Made by a program: the position numbers and the translations under genes. 64,000 bases of DNA from Taenia hydatigena. Its lineage: Eukaryota > Platyhelminthes > Cestoda > Cyclophyllidea > Taeniidae. Every line of letters starts with the position of its first letter. The first letter of the stretch is position 1. Location of the stretch: NCBI GenBank assembly GCA_036345935.2, contig JADWOT020001820.1, positions 16,778 through 80,777 of the forward strand. The letters run 5' to 3'. The notes beneath the pieces were generated by a model. It was not told the origin of the DNA. It ran no database searches and was given only the letters and a program-made list of their open reading frames with translations. Of this stretch, positions 24,836 to 37,659 are shown one piece after another.

Positions 24836-25805
24836 CACCGGCTAGCTCTACGAAGTCTGTACTACAACAGGCATCCTGCATGGAATTATCTTTACCTTTA
24901 AGGCAAGGTGGAAGCTCAGGCCAACCTCAATCTGCCACTGCTTTGCCGAACTTCAGGGCGCCGAACCCACTCCTATTTGACACGTCGTCAAAGTTACGTC
25001 AGGAGCTGCCACAACCACAAGTGCAGCAACCGTTCCTGGCACCAAGCATGAATCATCAACTTCCAGCATGCGTGACCTCAATTCCAAATCATCTTCTCCA
25101 GCAGCTTGCTGCCAGCATGTCTATGCCTGATTCATACAATTGTTACACCGCCAACTGCAAAACAGCCTCACGTAGGCCAGACATTAGCTGAGGCACAATG
25201 ACAAGGCAGATGCAGGGTTCCCTTTACCCCGTACCAAATCGGTGGTGATATGTTGTTGAGGCACAGGCAGTCATTTTGGGCTCCAGCGGTGTCGCTTAAA
25301 AATCAGCTTGGTACTGAAACAGATCAAAAGCCCGACGGTGAAGATGAGAATATCAAGGAATTAGTAGAACTAAGAAACGAGTTTTCGGCTTCTTCTTTTA
25401 TAAAGCGTCTGTCTTTCATTTAGTAGCTATGATGTTGGCTTTTTGTTGTTCTAACTGCTTCGTAGTTCCCATAGTATGCTTTGATAGAAGCCACTTTGTG
25501 CGCCTTATTTTTTAAAAAATAAACAAATGAACTGTTGTCTTGTAAAGGTGTTCCCGTGAGAGCTATGCGTGGAGTTGGAAGCCACCAAAATGAATCGTTT
25601 TAGGGGTGATGGTCCACACAGGTCGGTGCACCACATACATGAGGGATGACAACGCTTAACCTATCGAAGCGGTCAGCATTAATGTCAATTAGAGTTAGGT
25701 CCATGTTCCATGTCATTTCAAGATTCACAAAGCAGTCCACTTCCCGAAATTCCCTTTTGCATAGACGAAGTGGCTTGATCAGTGCCCTACAATCAATATT
25801 TTATC
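24836..25805 (+). repeat. diverged duplicate of the homeobox locus, copy 1
   Basis: This segment aligns in the same orientation with about 43823-44936. Shared landmarks include CTACAACAGGCATCCT/CTACAACGGACATCCT, GACACCTCATCCAAG-like, TTTACCC-GTACCAAAT, CTGTCTTTCATTTAGT/CTGCCTTTCATTTAGT, AAAGGTGTTC and GTCCACACAGGTCG. About 200 bases, covering most of the homeobox and its intron, are absent here. Confidence 0.8.
24880..25432 (+). pseudogene. homeobox gene relic lacking most of the homeodomain
   Basis: The first part (24880-25191, MELSLPLRQGGSSGQPQ onward) is Pro/Gln-rich. It matches the region just upstream of the homeodomain at 43874, with shared PNPL, DTSSKL and a Q-rich segment. The frame then breaks: the region corresponding to the homeodomain start is reduced to a short match around the codons for YQI, and helices II and III are missing. 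Further on, a separate frame of about 40 codons (QLGTETDQKPDGEDENIKEL onward) ends in TAG at 25422-25424. It looks like an acidic C-terminal tail, which in the other copy is broken by stops. I read this as one dead copy of the gene at 42.66-44.54 kb. Confidence 0.65.
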
Positions 25806-26990
25806 ATCTTAGCATGGTTTCATTAGTATCCATCTGTTCACTAATGGCTTACAAATGATGGCGATTCCTTCCTTTTAGTAATTGCTTTCTGAGTCACGTC
25901 TTCGCTGAGACTTATTGTTCTACAAGGCCGAAGTAAACGCACAGGTGTATAAACATATCCGTATGATCATTGAACGGCCATATCAACGATCTCACCCATC
26001 AATAGACAGCTACGGTTAGTAATGATGGAACGGGTAGTCTGAAAGCATGCTTACGCAGTAGTGTCAAGCACAAACAAAGGATTAATAAACACACGAGCGC
26101 CTATTAATCCTAAGCATTCGCTTACTAGATGGCTAACAAATTGCTCTTAGATCCAACTAACCTGCTTTGCAGTGCCGATCTCAATACACGGAGGCAAGGC
26201 GACCAGTAAGAAGCTCAGTTGTGCAGTCCACTTTCCCATTCACATCAGAGACACGAATTGTATTTGCTGCAACATCACGACGGTGCACTCTTTGTCCAAA
26301 TTCCCCAACCATCAAACTTCCAGTGATCTTCTACACTTTCACGTACATTTCTTGTGGATATCTTACTGAATGAAGCGAATGTTTGCGACATATGTGAGGA
26401 GAGGTGAATTCTTATCATCTATTTTCATTGCCAATGCGAATAGATTTCACAAGGCACTCCATAAATTGTTACATGAGATAAGTTTACAGAAAGATGCATA
26501 CTTTACAGTTAGTAGGACCTGAGACTAGTAAGTGAAGTGGAAAAATCTTGCTGGATAGACATGCTTTTAACTAAATAGCTAAGGAATGCCAAGGCTTTGC
26601 GAGCATGTCAGCGTTAAACACTGCAACATCAGCATCATAAGTGTCTGTATACTATGCGTGAAATGTTTTAATTTAATTGGCCTAATTCCAAACTCTTAGC
26701 TATGCATGCAGTGTTTGGAGTAATGGCAACAGAACTCCAACTCTACTTGTACTTTTCGTTAACCTGGTTGGCCCTCGCCTTACAGAATATAGCTGTAGTA
26801 TTAACCAGTAGGGCATTATGCGCACATGCATATGTCTGCGACCCCACCATCCTACAGCGCGCAGAATCGGACACCTTCGAATTTGTGGCGCAACGATGAG
26901 AGTCATGCAAATCACAGTAACAAATACAGCACCTCTGGCGCAATAAAAAAAGACTAAGCGAAAATAACAACATTGTGTGTGTAAACCCAC

Positions 26991-27145
26991 CTGGCCGGTG
27001 AATTTGGTGGCGGGTTTGTTGATGATATGCATGAGGAAGTGCCTCCAAAATGTAGATGTCTCTGTGTAACTTGGTGGACAGAAAGCGCAATGTGTTCCCT
27101 TCCATGTGTCACATGACCCAAAAGGGTAAGTGTTAACTGTGTAAC
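26991..27145 (-). pseudogene. isolated exon related to the first exon of the homeobox-locus relic
   Basis: On the minus strand this aligns at DNA and protein level with 42655-42806. Both carry VT, then VAL or IAL, then H-x-V-x-Q-x-H-L, then F-x-GTSSCIS. Here it ends in a good donor (GGCCAG then GTGGGT), phase 2. The paralogue at 42.8 kb has GATTG in place of GTGGG. Homology continues upstream to about 27300 in noncoding sequence (TGTGTTAGA-TCTATG). The later exons of the gene are not found downstream on this strand. The fragment lies in opposite orientation to copy 1 at 24.9 kb, so the locus has been rearranged. Confidence 0.5.
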
Positions 27146-27282
27146 CAAAAACGAAACATGTCAATTCAAAACCCATCTAATTAGCATAGATTCTAACACA
27201 CATCGAATGAATGAGTGAATGAAGCAAATAGAAATTTAGACAACTCAGCAATCGACGTTAAGCTCGACTCCCTCCACCGTCG

Positions 27283-30205
27283 CGACAATACGTTCCCAAT
27301 AAACACTTCAATCATATGTACTTCGAACACGGGCATCCTAAGATGCTTCTTTTGACAATAACAAACGTGCACAGTTCAGTGGTTTATACAAGGAACACCA
27401 AACAGTCAAAGTCGCGCCCTCTCCCATGCCTTCATGCTCGCTTCCAAACTAATATCAGTAGAAAGGAAACTACAGATTTGCTTGATATTCAGCAAGATTT
27501 GAGCGCGCATAAAGATGGACAGTAAATTACGAAATGGTCCTCCTCAACTCCACAAAACAGTGGGAACCAGCAAAGCAGCAGCAAGCTTTTTCATTACAAG
27601 TAAACTAATTAGAACATACTAGCTTGATGCAGCCGAGCGTAATGCCATGCTTATGTTTAAACTCGAAAATAAGAAAACTTATTTGGAGGTGACAACTACA
27701 ATCCATTGTAAATGTCGACACGTGCAATGACTCAAATCGCAGCATATTACCTACAAGCATGAAGTACACTTAATCCAGTAACTACGAAATTATCATACTT
27801 TGCAACGAACGCAAGCAACTTGTCCCAAGTTGAATTCTTCAAATGTACGTGTAGATTCATTAAATCCTACTTAAAGCCTTCCTCAGTTAGGTTAGAATGA
27901 AAATACCTTTCCAAACGGAAAGCCAAAACAAAAAGCGCAAGATCAGCAAATTCAGCCAGTAGTATGACCAGATGTCAATTAGCGCAAAATCCAGAACTAA
28001 CCATAGTTAAAATATACCAGCGGTGGGTGAAAACATCTATGCAATTGATTGCAGTAAAAAAGTAGAACTCGTGGAAAATAAGTAAGAAGAGACATGGTTC
28101 TTCCTAAAGCAGCGCTGAGTCCCCGCAGAACAGACGGTGACGATGGCGGATGCAAAACGCTATATCCTGCACTCAGACGCAACACCTCATCAAAGTGCAT
28201 AAACAGCAAATAGCATGCATAAATGGAAGCTTTTCCAATATAAATAAATGCGCATTTGTACGCACCTATAAATCGACAAGTCACTTCCCCCATACATCCT
28301 CAACCATCACGCTCGTTGCCATCACAAAGGAGGAGCCATGGTACGGCGCCGCTTGCATCCTACTTTGCGGCAGACTTCCAAAAACTTCAAAAAAACCTTG
28401 TAGGCGAATGCTGACTGCCAAAACGCCCTTCAGCGGCGGCACAGTCTAACCCATGCACTTGTCCTTCGCACACTCGGTAAAAACAGCCGATTTGCCGCTT
28501 CATTTGTTCAGTCGTCCCGTTTCATGCGGTAAAATTCGATGCTTACTCTACCCATCCTCTGCGTCACCAAATGCTCTATTTAAAGAGCATCCTCATGTCT
28601 GCAGGAGCGAACTGAGCCTTAAAGAAGAAAGGCCAATCAAGGCGGCGGATTGACACGCTGTGTGACGATGGGATCGGCTGAACGTCGACGTCTCGGTCGC
28701 AGCAGACTCTTTACGACCATAGCTTAGGCATGTTCCGATCGCGTCTGCTACAGTTACAGTAGGCGACATTCGGTTCATCAGTGGATAAGAAAGGAGGACA
28801 CAACAGTTATATCTGCATCCATTGAGCAGGACAAATTCCACTGACACGATTACTGTAACAATTAGGAAAATGTAGCTGTCACATTGCATTTGTGAATAGA
28901 CTTTGAGAAAAGGATACACTGCGAATCCATTGAGACGCGACACGGATCACACCAACCTCTAGGCTGGAGTAGAGAGCACGAGAGAATTAAAACTTTGAAT
29001 TCGGCATTTTGGTAATCCCTTGGTGCTTACCAGATACGTTACCACAGGCGGGCGCATTTTTGTCATCCTTAAGGTTCGGCTAGTCATCATTGATGTCACT
29101 TGAAGCCTAAAATAAAGTAGCTGCTCTCATTCTTAAACCAGCAGAGCTTACCCAACCAAAATACCCCTTCAATCAAAACATGCAACGCACTAACCGTATC
29201 AGCAGACGATATACCAGATACAAGTGATGACCTTGAAACTGCCAAACTAGAACAACCACTGTCGAATAATTACATTTTATTCTAGAGAATGCTTAACGAC
29301 TTCATAAAAATACCTCATCAACTTTAGTTTAGGAACCACTGCCGAAATTCTTCTACGCAATGGTGACAAACCAAATCCATTTAATAATCGAAAGTGAATT
29401 AAAATGAAATTAGAATGGAATTGCAAGAAGTTTCATGCTATTATAAGAACACTATGCATAATGCAAGCTTTACTATTTAATTAAAGAGGATACTTAATTG
29501 TCAAGCGCTACATATGGAAATTAAAGCGTCATCCTCAAGCAGCCTGGATATTTTGTACAAACCTATTAACATAGATGACAGGTGTAATTCTGTGTTCGTT
29601 TAGACTGACGGTTTTGGTCTCGATTACAGAGGTGGCCCTACAGAGGGCCAGCCATGCCATGGCATGCAAATTATGTATATATACATATGCATAATATTCC
29701 TTAAATTTGTCTTTCTTTTGCCTATGAGGAAGTCTCAGGAGACTACAAAAGTGGATAGGTACAGCTTTTTGGATAGTGGCAGTGCAGTCCCTGTCACCAC
29801 AATTATTACGCAATAGATAAGGATGCAGCTCGTCACCCTTTCGTTTCCTTGCCTTCTACCTCAAAATCATCTGAAAACTTGGTTAGAGATGGCGTACTGA
29901 GGTGTGAAGTTAGTTTGCTCAGGATACTATCTCATCCCTCCTGTGATTCCTAATATAACTTTCATCACTAAATGCGCGATGGCTGCATACGCGTCTCTCA
30001 AGTATCCTTTTCAATGATAAAAGTATTGCGATGGTTACTAGTCTTACTAGCCTGTCTTTGGTACTGCTCTTATTGGATGTCTTTCTTACAGTCATTTTCA
30101 TATCTAATTAGTGGCGCGCCTTTGTAGAGTGGCAGATGTAATTTTGAATGGTTAGTGGCTATAAACCTAGCAGTGAGATGTAGACAACACACTTGATAGA
30201 TGATA
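27283..30205 (+). repeat. diverged direct repeat, copy 2
   Basis: This is the partner of 6728-9420, about 20.5 kb downstream in the same orientation. It is slightly longer because of insertions (for example around 27.65-27.72 kb). It ends after a shared CAGTGAGATGTAGACA. No frame is conserved between the two copies. Confidence 0.75.
29653..29687. repeat. two adjacent perfect palindromes
   Basis: CATGCCATGGCATG (29653-29666) and TATGTATATATACATA (29672-29687) are each perfect palindromes, five bases apart. They lie inside direct-repeat copy 2. Short hairpins or AT-rich instability are possible; no function is apparent. Confidence 0.6.
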
Positions 30206-30209
30206 AAAC

Positions 30210-33200
30210 GCTCTTGACTCAAATTAAACCTTTATCCCAAAAGTGATGAAAATTGCATCTCAAAAGTGGCCTGAATTTGCGTACTAATTTTCCATTTCGA
30301 CAGACGTTATTCCAAAATTTGCCTGTTTTGATGCTTCTTCTAGCTCATATAGGAGAGTCGTGGGTGCTTGCGTGTGATGCTGCAAGTTTACTTGTGCCTT
30401 CTTTTGGACTCAGTACAGACCATAGGCACTGTTTGCTGCTACCTCCATACTTGATGTAAAGATACTAGGAGACACTCTCATGTCACGGCCTGTAAGCCTT
30501 GTTTACAGTATAATATTAATTGCTGCATGAAATGTAGCCGTGCATGCGAAAAGAGCCCGTTGTAGGCTTAAATCCCAGTCATCATATTGTGCACATTTAG
30601 TGAAAGTCCTTGGCAGTCCGATATTAGTGGGGTTCACCCTTTTCACTTATCTAGAGCTATGCATGAATACCCTGTTGTACCGCTTGCCCTTGAGCTCCGG
30701 AAGGACCAAAATAGTCTAGCAAGAGTTAGCCTTCAAATTGATGTAGCCTTGCCTGTTAGGGACCGAATAAGGCACCCCTTGCATGCAAATCATTGGCATA
30801 AGTATACACCTTTCTGCATTAAGCTGTATAATTTCTGGTGTCGCAGTTCCTCGTACCGACATGCAGCTAAACGATCTGTCACCTGCATTGTTTTTAAACA
30901 GGCAAGTGCTTGATAGTCCGTTCTTATTTTAATATCCACGTTATCTGAAGGTGTCTAAAGTGTCTAACCATTGCGCATAACAGGAAGAATTTTATTGTAA
31001 ACATTGAAAGCAACCTGATATAACTGAGGGTTTGGACCTTTGACTCCGCCATGTGGATGTTTGGATAGATTACTGTGTGTATATTTTCGCATTACTAGAT
31101 GCTAGGTGTTTCAAGATTTGTGCTTTGTAAAGAGGTTGGGCAGTCGCCAACCATTACATCTCCTTTCCTTCCCTGTTCTGTTTTTTACAGCGTCTTACAA
31201 CTCGTTACTGTTAAATTTGAGGTGGAATGCCAGCGCAAATGAAATCGTGCTAAGCGGCTGTTGATACGCAAAGCAGGCAATGTGGTAGACACATTTACAG
31301 CTGGGTGGGGGATTGTTTTAGTAAAGATGCAAACAGGGTAGCAAAAAGCATTCACCTGAGCGCAAGAATAAGGACTGGCGGATGGATAGATTTGTCAGTC
31401 GCTATCAGAAGTGATACGCGGTCGGAGTATACTCACATTCGGTCTACTTCTGATCATCCTTATCCAACGTCCTTCTCTTTCTCGGTCTCTCCTGTAACTC
31501 CTCTAACCTTTCAGCTTGCTATTCAAAAAACGTCAGAGAGCCAAAAAAGAATTCACAAGAATTAAGGATTAGGTGAGTTCTCCTTACCTTCTCCATCGTC
31601 CATGTGCGTCAGTTCAGTATTGCCGCAACTGGTATCCTAGTTTATCTGACCTATCGCAGTAAAACTACGGGTTGCATCTACGAGTGTGTCGTTTGAAAGA
31701 AACTCATATTCTTTAACAAAATCGATTCCTACATGTTTTACTTGAATACATGGTCAGGCAAATGAGTAATTAAATGGACTCAGACAATTATGGAAGAAAG
31801 AGGGGAGGGAGTAAGGAACACAGTGCCACAACACTGTACAGAAACATCCGATGACCCTTCTTCATCCCTTCCTTTACTTCTGTGAATTTCCCATCTTCAC
31901 CTCTCATCCAACCATTCCTATGTTCCATTCAGCTGAACAAGCCTTGTGCCTTCTCTATACAAAAGAGACGCAGTCAGCGCCTTTGTTTCCCTGATACAAG
32001 GCAACGACTGACCTTAAACGTATCTTTCCTAGCCTTATGGCGATCGCCAGGGATAAGTCGCTAATTTCTCTGCTTAATTCATAGCCCTTGCTGTTCGGAA
32101 ATGCCCCGGAAGTGTCAATCAAAAAGGGAACACCAGAAGTAAAATGACCGAGGACAAGCAGGTTTATAAAGGCAATGCAGTCAAAACAAAGCACAGTAGT
32201 GCTGGTGATCCTTCTCAATGATGCACATAATTCGCTTAATGTAGAAAAGAACAAAGTCAAGTGATGCCTGCTTCCACAAAACTACCTACAAGGGATGCTG
32301 TCAAAAGCCGACATCACACGACACGTGCTACCAATAAATTCGCACGCGTCGGATTAGAAGAGGTCATTCGCAAAACAAACCGTTGGACATCCTCTTCTAC
32401 GGCTTGAATCGTCTTCCGCAATGAAGCCTGCTTTAACTATTTGCCAGTCCTCTCTTCACTCTCCAATTCCGTCGTTTCCATCTCCTCCTTACTCTCACCT
32501 TCCACCTCGTCATTCAAGAGACGTCAGAGGGCCAAGACAGATAAATATCATAGAAAGTAAGGGTGAGTTATGCTTCCGAGCCCTTCCTCTATCGTCTTCC
32601 TATAATATTTCCCTTTTCTCTCCCTTGCTTCACTTGCATGCGCCATTTTAATGCTATCATACCTGGTGTCCTGTGTATGTCACATGGGAAAGAGAAACTA
32701 TGATCAACCGCGTCGAGTTTAGTATTCGTAACATAATGCAAGATCCTTTTACTAAGTTACTTCCTTTATATTTTACCTGATCACATGGCTAGATGAGTGA
32801 GCAAATAAATCGGTTTGTGGATGGATGGGAAAGAGGGAAAAAATAAGGCATGCCGCACTACAGTAATGTGCAGGCGCATCTTACGATATCCATTTTCAAG
32901 CCCATCCCTCCTTCCTATCCTCCCTCTATTTCATTTCCACGTCTGTTTGTCCCTTTGTCTCCATTTTATTCATTCCTTTGTTTTTTTCCAGCCGTTCATG
33001 CATGTAACCTTCACTTCTACCAAAGAAATGCACGCACCGCTATTGTCTCCGTAGTGCAAGGCAAGGCTTCATCCATGCATAGGCTTATGATGCGCATCAG
33101 AAACGCTTCTTTCTTCTTTAGGGCAAGTCACCCATTCTCTTATTCAAGTTAGCCCTTTACTACACTCACTATGCTGCACTTATTTTTCTTGTCTATTACA

Positions 33201-36200
33201 TGTGTATCTAATCACTAAGTAAGCAACACCATCAAAAAACCCACCGATGTGCAATAACCTGCTCAATATTCATGTCCCACTTCAGAAGCACTGTAGCAGG
33301 GTTTGCATGACTAGACTTGACTAGACCTGACTGAATTGGAGTGGATCACAGCAGATCACGGCCAGATTATGACAGGTCTTATACGTTGCCATCCAGGTTA
33401 ACCCCAACATTAACTTGGCCTGCTTTGTCGATTCGACGCATATCCATACCATGTGAAACGAGACTGTCTCATTCTTCCTCGTAGATACTAGGGACCAAGT
33501 TGCACACACAAGAAGTACTTCTAAAGAGGTCTTCGAAACGGGTGGAGAGGAGCCCTCTTGACTCCTTCTTCCTCATGCTCCACTGCGACGCACCTTTGAT
33601 GATTGTCTCCTTTCTCTCCCACTACGCTCAACAGGGTCCTATGCATTGTGCCTTGCATTGTCTTTCACCGTTTGTGCCCCGTGCACTTAACACAACCGAA
33701 GAATCAGGATTGAGTACCTCCTACTTTGCATTTACTTGCCTTCGTTTCCTACTTTAGTGATACAAGAAGGTCCTCCTCCTCCGGATCCCCCACGCTTCAC
33801 TCACCTTCACCTACTTCGTGTTTAGCGTCAAATCTCTCCTCTCTTCGATGGATGTGCACTGCTTTCTGTTGTGACTAATTATATCCACGAACGGCTGGAT
33901 TAAAATGTGCACATGCTCACCCAGATTGTCATCATTGCCACCATCACAAGAAAGTTGGTTTCCGCTTGACGAGCAGCGTGTATTCCAGATAAAGCTCCTA
34001 TCACCTCATCGGTGATGCTCACGAACTTGCTACTGGATTCTGAATTGGAATGTCCTCACTGCTGAAATGATACTTAGTAGCAGTTGTGTGCCGAAGTCAG
34101 CAATGGATTTGACATTCACTAGGGCAACGCCGTTGTCAAGCGAATGCTGCATAAGGAAGAGGGCCATCCATCAATCTGACACTGGTGGGTAAAAAATGAA
34201 GAAATACACCTGTGTTGGTCCAACACATTTAGGATGCGTAGGGTGCAGCATCATAAGTTCCAATGACCGTGGTGGCCACAACCTAAAATGCAATGTGGGC
34301 AGAAGAGATCGTCCAACCACCACCGCAAAGCCACAAGATGATAGTGGATTTTCCACCTGACGCATCAAACGCTGCCTAGAGTTCGGTCAATTCCACAATC
34401 TGCAGAATAGGATTGTGGGGATCACTCTTATCATTATCTACACATTTTGCTAGATTTTTTACGAACCTCTAAAACGTCTGCTTCTACACGGTGTCAGAAG
34501 AACTTAGTTTCCAAAAGGAGTAGGTAAGGACATTTACGTGACAAATCGCCCATTGATAGAAACGAGTAATTGGTTGTTGAGGCTGAATTAAGCTCAACAT
34601 AGGTACGCACACACAGAGTTCGTGAGGAGGTTGTATCCTCCATGCTGCCTGAAACCTTTTACGCGACTGAGGGTGAGAACTGTGCCTATGAGTAAGATTG
34701 TCTGACAGAAGAGAAACCATGTGGATGCATCGTTAACTTGCCCTCAGGCAGATACAACATAGGGTGGTGTGCGCTGGCTTTACAAACTACTCAAACATGC
34801 TTGATGAAGAAGCCGCTAAATAGAATCTTTCTATTTCTCATTTCTTGCAAAAATAAGTATGCATGCGAATCACACAAAAATGAAGCAACAGGTGTTAGAA
34901 TAGAGGCACAGAAAATCATGTTTGTTACTCCGTTTAGGGTATCACCTCATAGGGATAAGTATAATGCTGTGCTCGTGCCGCCTTAGCAGCTCAAAATAAG
35001 TGGTCCTAGAAGAGAATGGGCTCACTCTTCCTCGCCAACACTGTGGTAAAATGCCGCACCAACTAGTAGGGTTCAGCAAACACAAACCAGCACCAAGGTG
35101 AGACGAATTACAACCAAATAGAATTTTGCGCTTATTATGTCAAGCCAAGTCAGTGTGAAACTATCTAAGGAATAAAGGACTACCACATTTGCCCAATGCG
35201 GAAGGAAGCGAGGTAAAACGCAATGTGGGATTGTACACGAAAGCAAATTGTACAGCACAAAACGTGATAAAATCTAGACAAAGTATGAGGAAAAAGACGT
35301 AATTCTTATAAAGTTACTATTTAAATTTTCTTATTAACGAGACCCTACTTGCCACTGTTTTTCGCATGAACTTGAGAAAACAATTGCGGCAGACAACAAT
35401 TTGGGAACTAGCGATCGAAACCAAAGCTGGACATAACGGAGTGGAAAAGAGCTCAGTGACATGCAGGTGCTATCAAAGGATTGCTTTCAAAATAGGCGCC
35501 CTACATGTCCACTCTGAAACATTTTTTATCGCTACCATGATTGACGCAAGAAAGACAAGGCAGACAGGAAATGGCAGAGTGACATTCGTGATCAAAGCAA
35601 AATTAAACGGGGTTCGAAAGAGCAAGGCTACACAAAAGAGATAGTTAAAGTTACGTTGCTAACTCAAATAAATTGTTTTTGCTTCCCCGAAAAAAATGTC
35701 AAGAAATTACAGGTGAGAGGGAACTGCAGAAACTAAACTTAAACAACGTGTCTGCGGTCTTAATTTAGATTACCCGAGTGAACAAACAAATGAATAAACG
35801 ACTATTGTCAGACATCGAATGCGGTTTTGGAACCATCTCTGAGTAATTTCAAGTGGTACGAAATATTGTACAAATAACAGTACAGAAAGGCGCTCAAATG
35901 TAGCATCCCCGAGAGGATGCAAAGGAAGGATAAATGGCTTGGGGAAGTGAACTATAGCGACGAAGGTAGCACAGTTGATAAAGCTTATTGGTTAACTGAT
36001 CTGGCCAGATCGGAGGCGAAAGCAGCAGATTAATGTGTTGACATTCGAATTGGTCAATGTGCATCATTTCTTTGCCAATTTGAGGATAAATTAAACTAAT
36101 GAAGCGCATGCTGTGCTTGATTAGACAAGCCGACTTCATGGTCTACGACCTGTCGGTTGGTCTGCATTGATGGCCTTCTGGATTAGCGAGGTGGTGGTGA

Positions 36201-37000
36201 CGTGACCTATGCCTCTGTACACCCTTCGTCCCATCACACATGTCAATGTATCCTCCAGCCACGCAATGAGATCTGAGTTAAATGCATCAACAGTTGTTCC
36301 TGAATGTTCCTCAAGATAAGATTACGCAGAGTCCATTTCGAGGATTTGTCCTTTGCAGTGCCCATATAATGAAATTTGGGATTCTATCGATAAGAGTGCT
36401 AGTTGATTTCAACAAGCGGCAGCTCCACCGTCATTATCATCTCCATCATGATCGAAATATGATGTGATTTGTTTAATGTAACTGAATAAACTATTCGTTG
36501 CGTTGAGGATGGCAAGAAACAGAAGATTGACCCTCACTGGTAATCATCTCGATATGAATCACGTGACTAAGTATTTTTGGCTCATTTAAGAACAGGGAAG
36601 AGAAGTGCACGGATAGTTTAGGATGAGGCGTTATTTCGTACAACAAGCCAGCTTAAACATTTTATCCTAGCTGGGGTAGAGAATGCAAGCGCTACTGCGC
36701 AAAGCCTTCAAGTCTCCGCCTAGCCACAGGTACATCTGCACGAGGTCTCGCTTTGCAGTTAAAAGCGTTTGTTGAATTGCTTCCTTTGCTCCTGCTTATG
36801 TCGCCACAATCAAGCTTTTTATACCCTTCCATTGCAATCCTCATTGACGTGGTTGAGCAATAATTAGAAGGTGGCATTTTCATGTCTGGGTGTTAGCCTC
36901 GACCTTAAAGAAGAATTCTTTGCAAAAACGTGCTTCAGAATATAAGTAATCATGCAGAGGAATTTCCAACCATTTGTAAGTCATTAGTATGTTGCTAATG
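30210..37000. other. stretch without a recognisable gene
   Basis: This stretch is mostly unique noncoding-looking sequence with pyrimidine-rich tracts. Two short related segments, about 31455-31600 and 32440-32585, share AAGAGACGTCAGAGGGCCAA-like sequence followed by a GTGAGTT donor-like string, so a small local duplication is present. No frame has convincing domain content. Confidence 0.45.
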
Positions 37001-37009
37001 CAAACAGGC

Positions 37010-37480
37010 CAAGGTGATGATTTGAAGTGCTATCCTCATTCCACTTGTGCGCGCATCGGTGCAGGTCGCTTGCTGAAGCATAGTCGGTAGCTGTACACCG
37101 AAGGCATCCAGGGCAAGGTATGGCTGAGATGCGACAGACGTTATTTATGCCTGAATTACTATGTTCTGTGTGTTTTTTCTGAAAATAAAAACATTTCTGG
37201 GCATGTTTTCTTTAACATATGACATGGAAATTGTGCTCAACAATTACCTGCCGTAAGGAGCCTAGATGATTTAGTCGGAGTAGTTAATGCATCCACCTAT
37301 AACCTTTAAATTATTACATTAATCTTCAGTTCCACATCCCTTAGCAAACACAAGATTTATTCCCTTGTGTCATAAAACAATCTTCGTTTACCGTGGAGTA
37401 ATGCGTATGACTTAGTGCGTTATAAAGGGCAGTCATTTAGCCAGGGAAGGCCTTTGGCACTGTTTTAGATTACAGGACAG
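37010..37480 (+). repeat. dispersed repeat, copy at 37 kb
   Basis: It shares GATTTAGT-GGA-TAGTTAATGCATCCACCT and the following AATCTTCAGT block with 42.29-42.36 kb and, inverted, with 47.45-47.55 kb. Divergence is considerable, so only blocks align. It immediately precedes the exon-like sequence at 37510, as the 47-kb copy precedes its homologue. Confidence 0.6.
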
Positions 37481-37509
37481 AAATGGCTGCGCGTTACTAA
37501 CCTGTTTAG

Positions 37510-37653
37510 TCGGACAATGAAAAGGGAAGGCGCTGGATGGATGCAAGTGAGCCTCGTGGCCGACTGTGGCTTCTAGCAGACGCTGAGCGTGTATGCCTTT
37601 CCATCACGGAGGTCTTCCTCTTCCGTATGTTGTGCTACTCTTCTATAGAGTGA
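37510..37653 (+). pseudogene. exon-like sequence shared with 47.14-47.27 kb
   Basis: After an acceptor (ctaacctgtttag), a 47-codon frame reads through RRWMDASEPRGRLWLLADAE to a TGA. The paralogue on the minus strand at 47.2 kb has the same core (SEPRGRL-x-LLADA-x-RVC-x-SIT). DNA identity looks like roughly 85%, higher than in the repeat before it, and several changes are synonymous. A one-base indel near the acceptor puts the two copies in different splice phases, so at least one is likely broken. The family is not recognised. Confidence 0.4.
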
Positions 37654-37659
37654 AAGGCA

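Noticed and set aside
26700..27176. 158-codon minus-strand open frame
   Set aside because: The paralogue at 42.66-42.81 kb supports a different frame in the overlapping part, ending at a donor at 26991. The long frame is not conserved.
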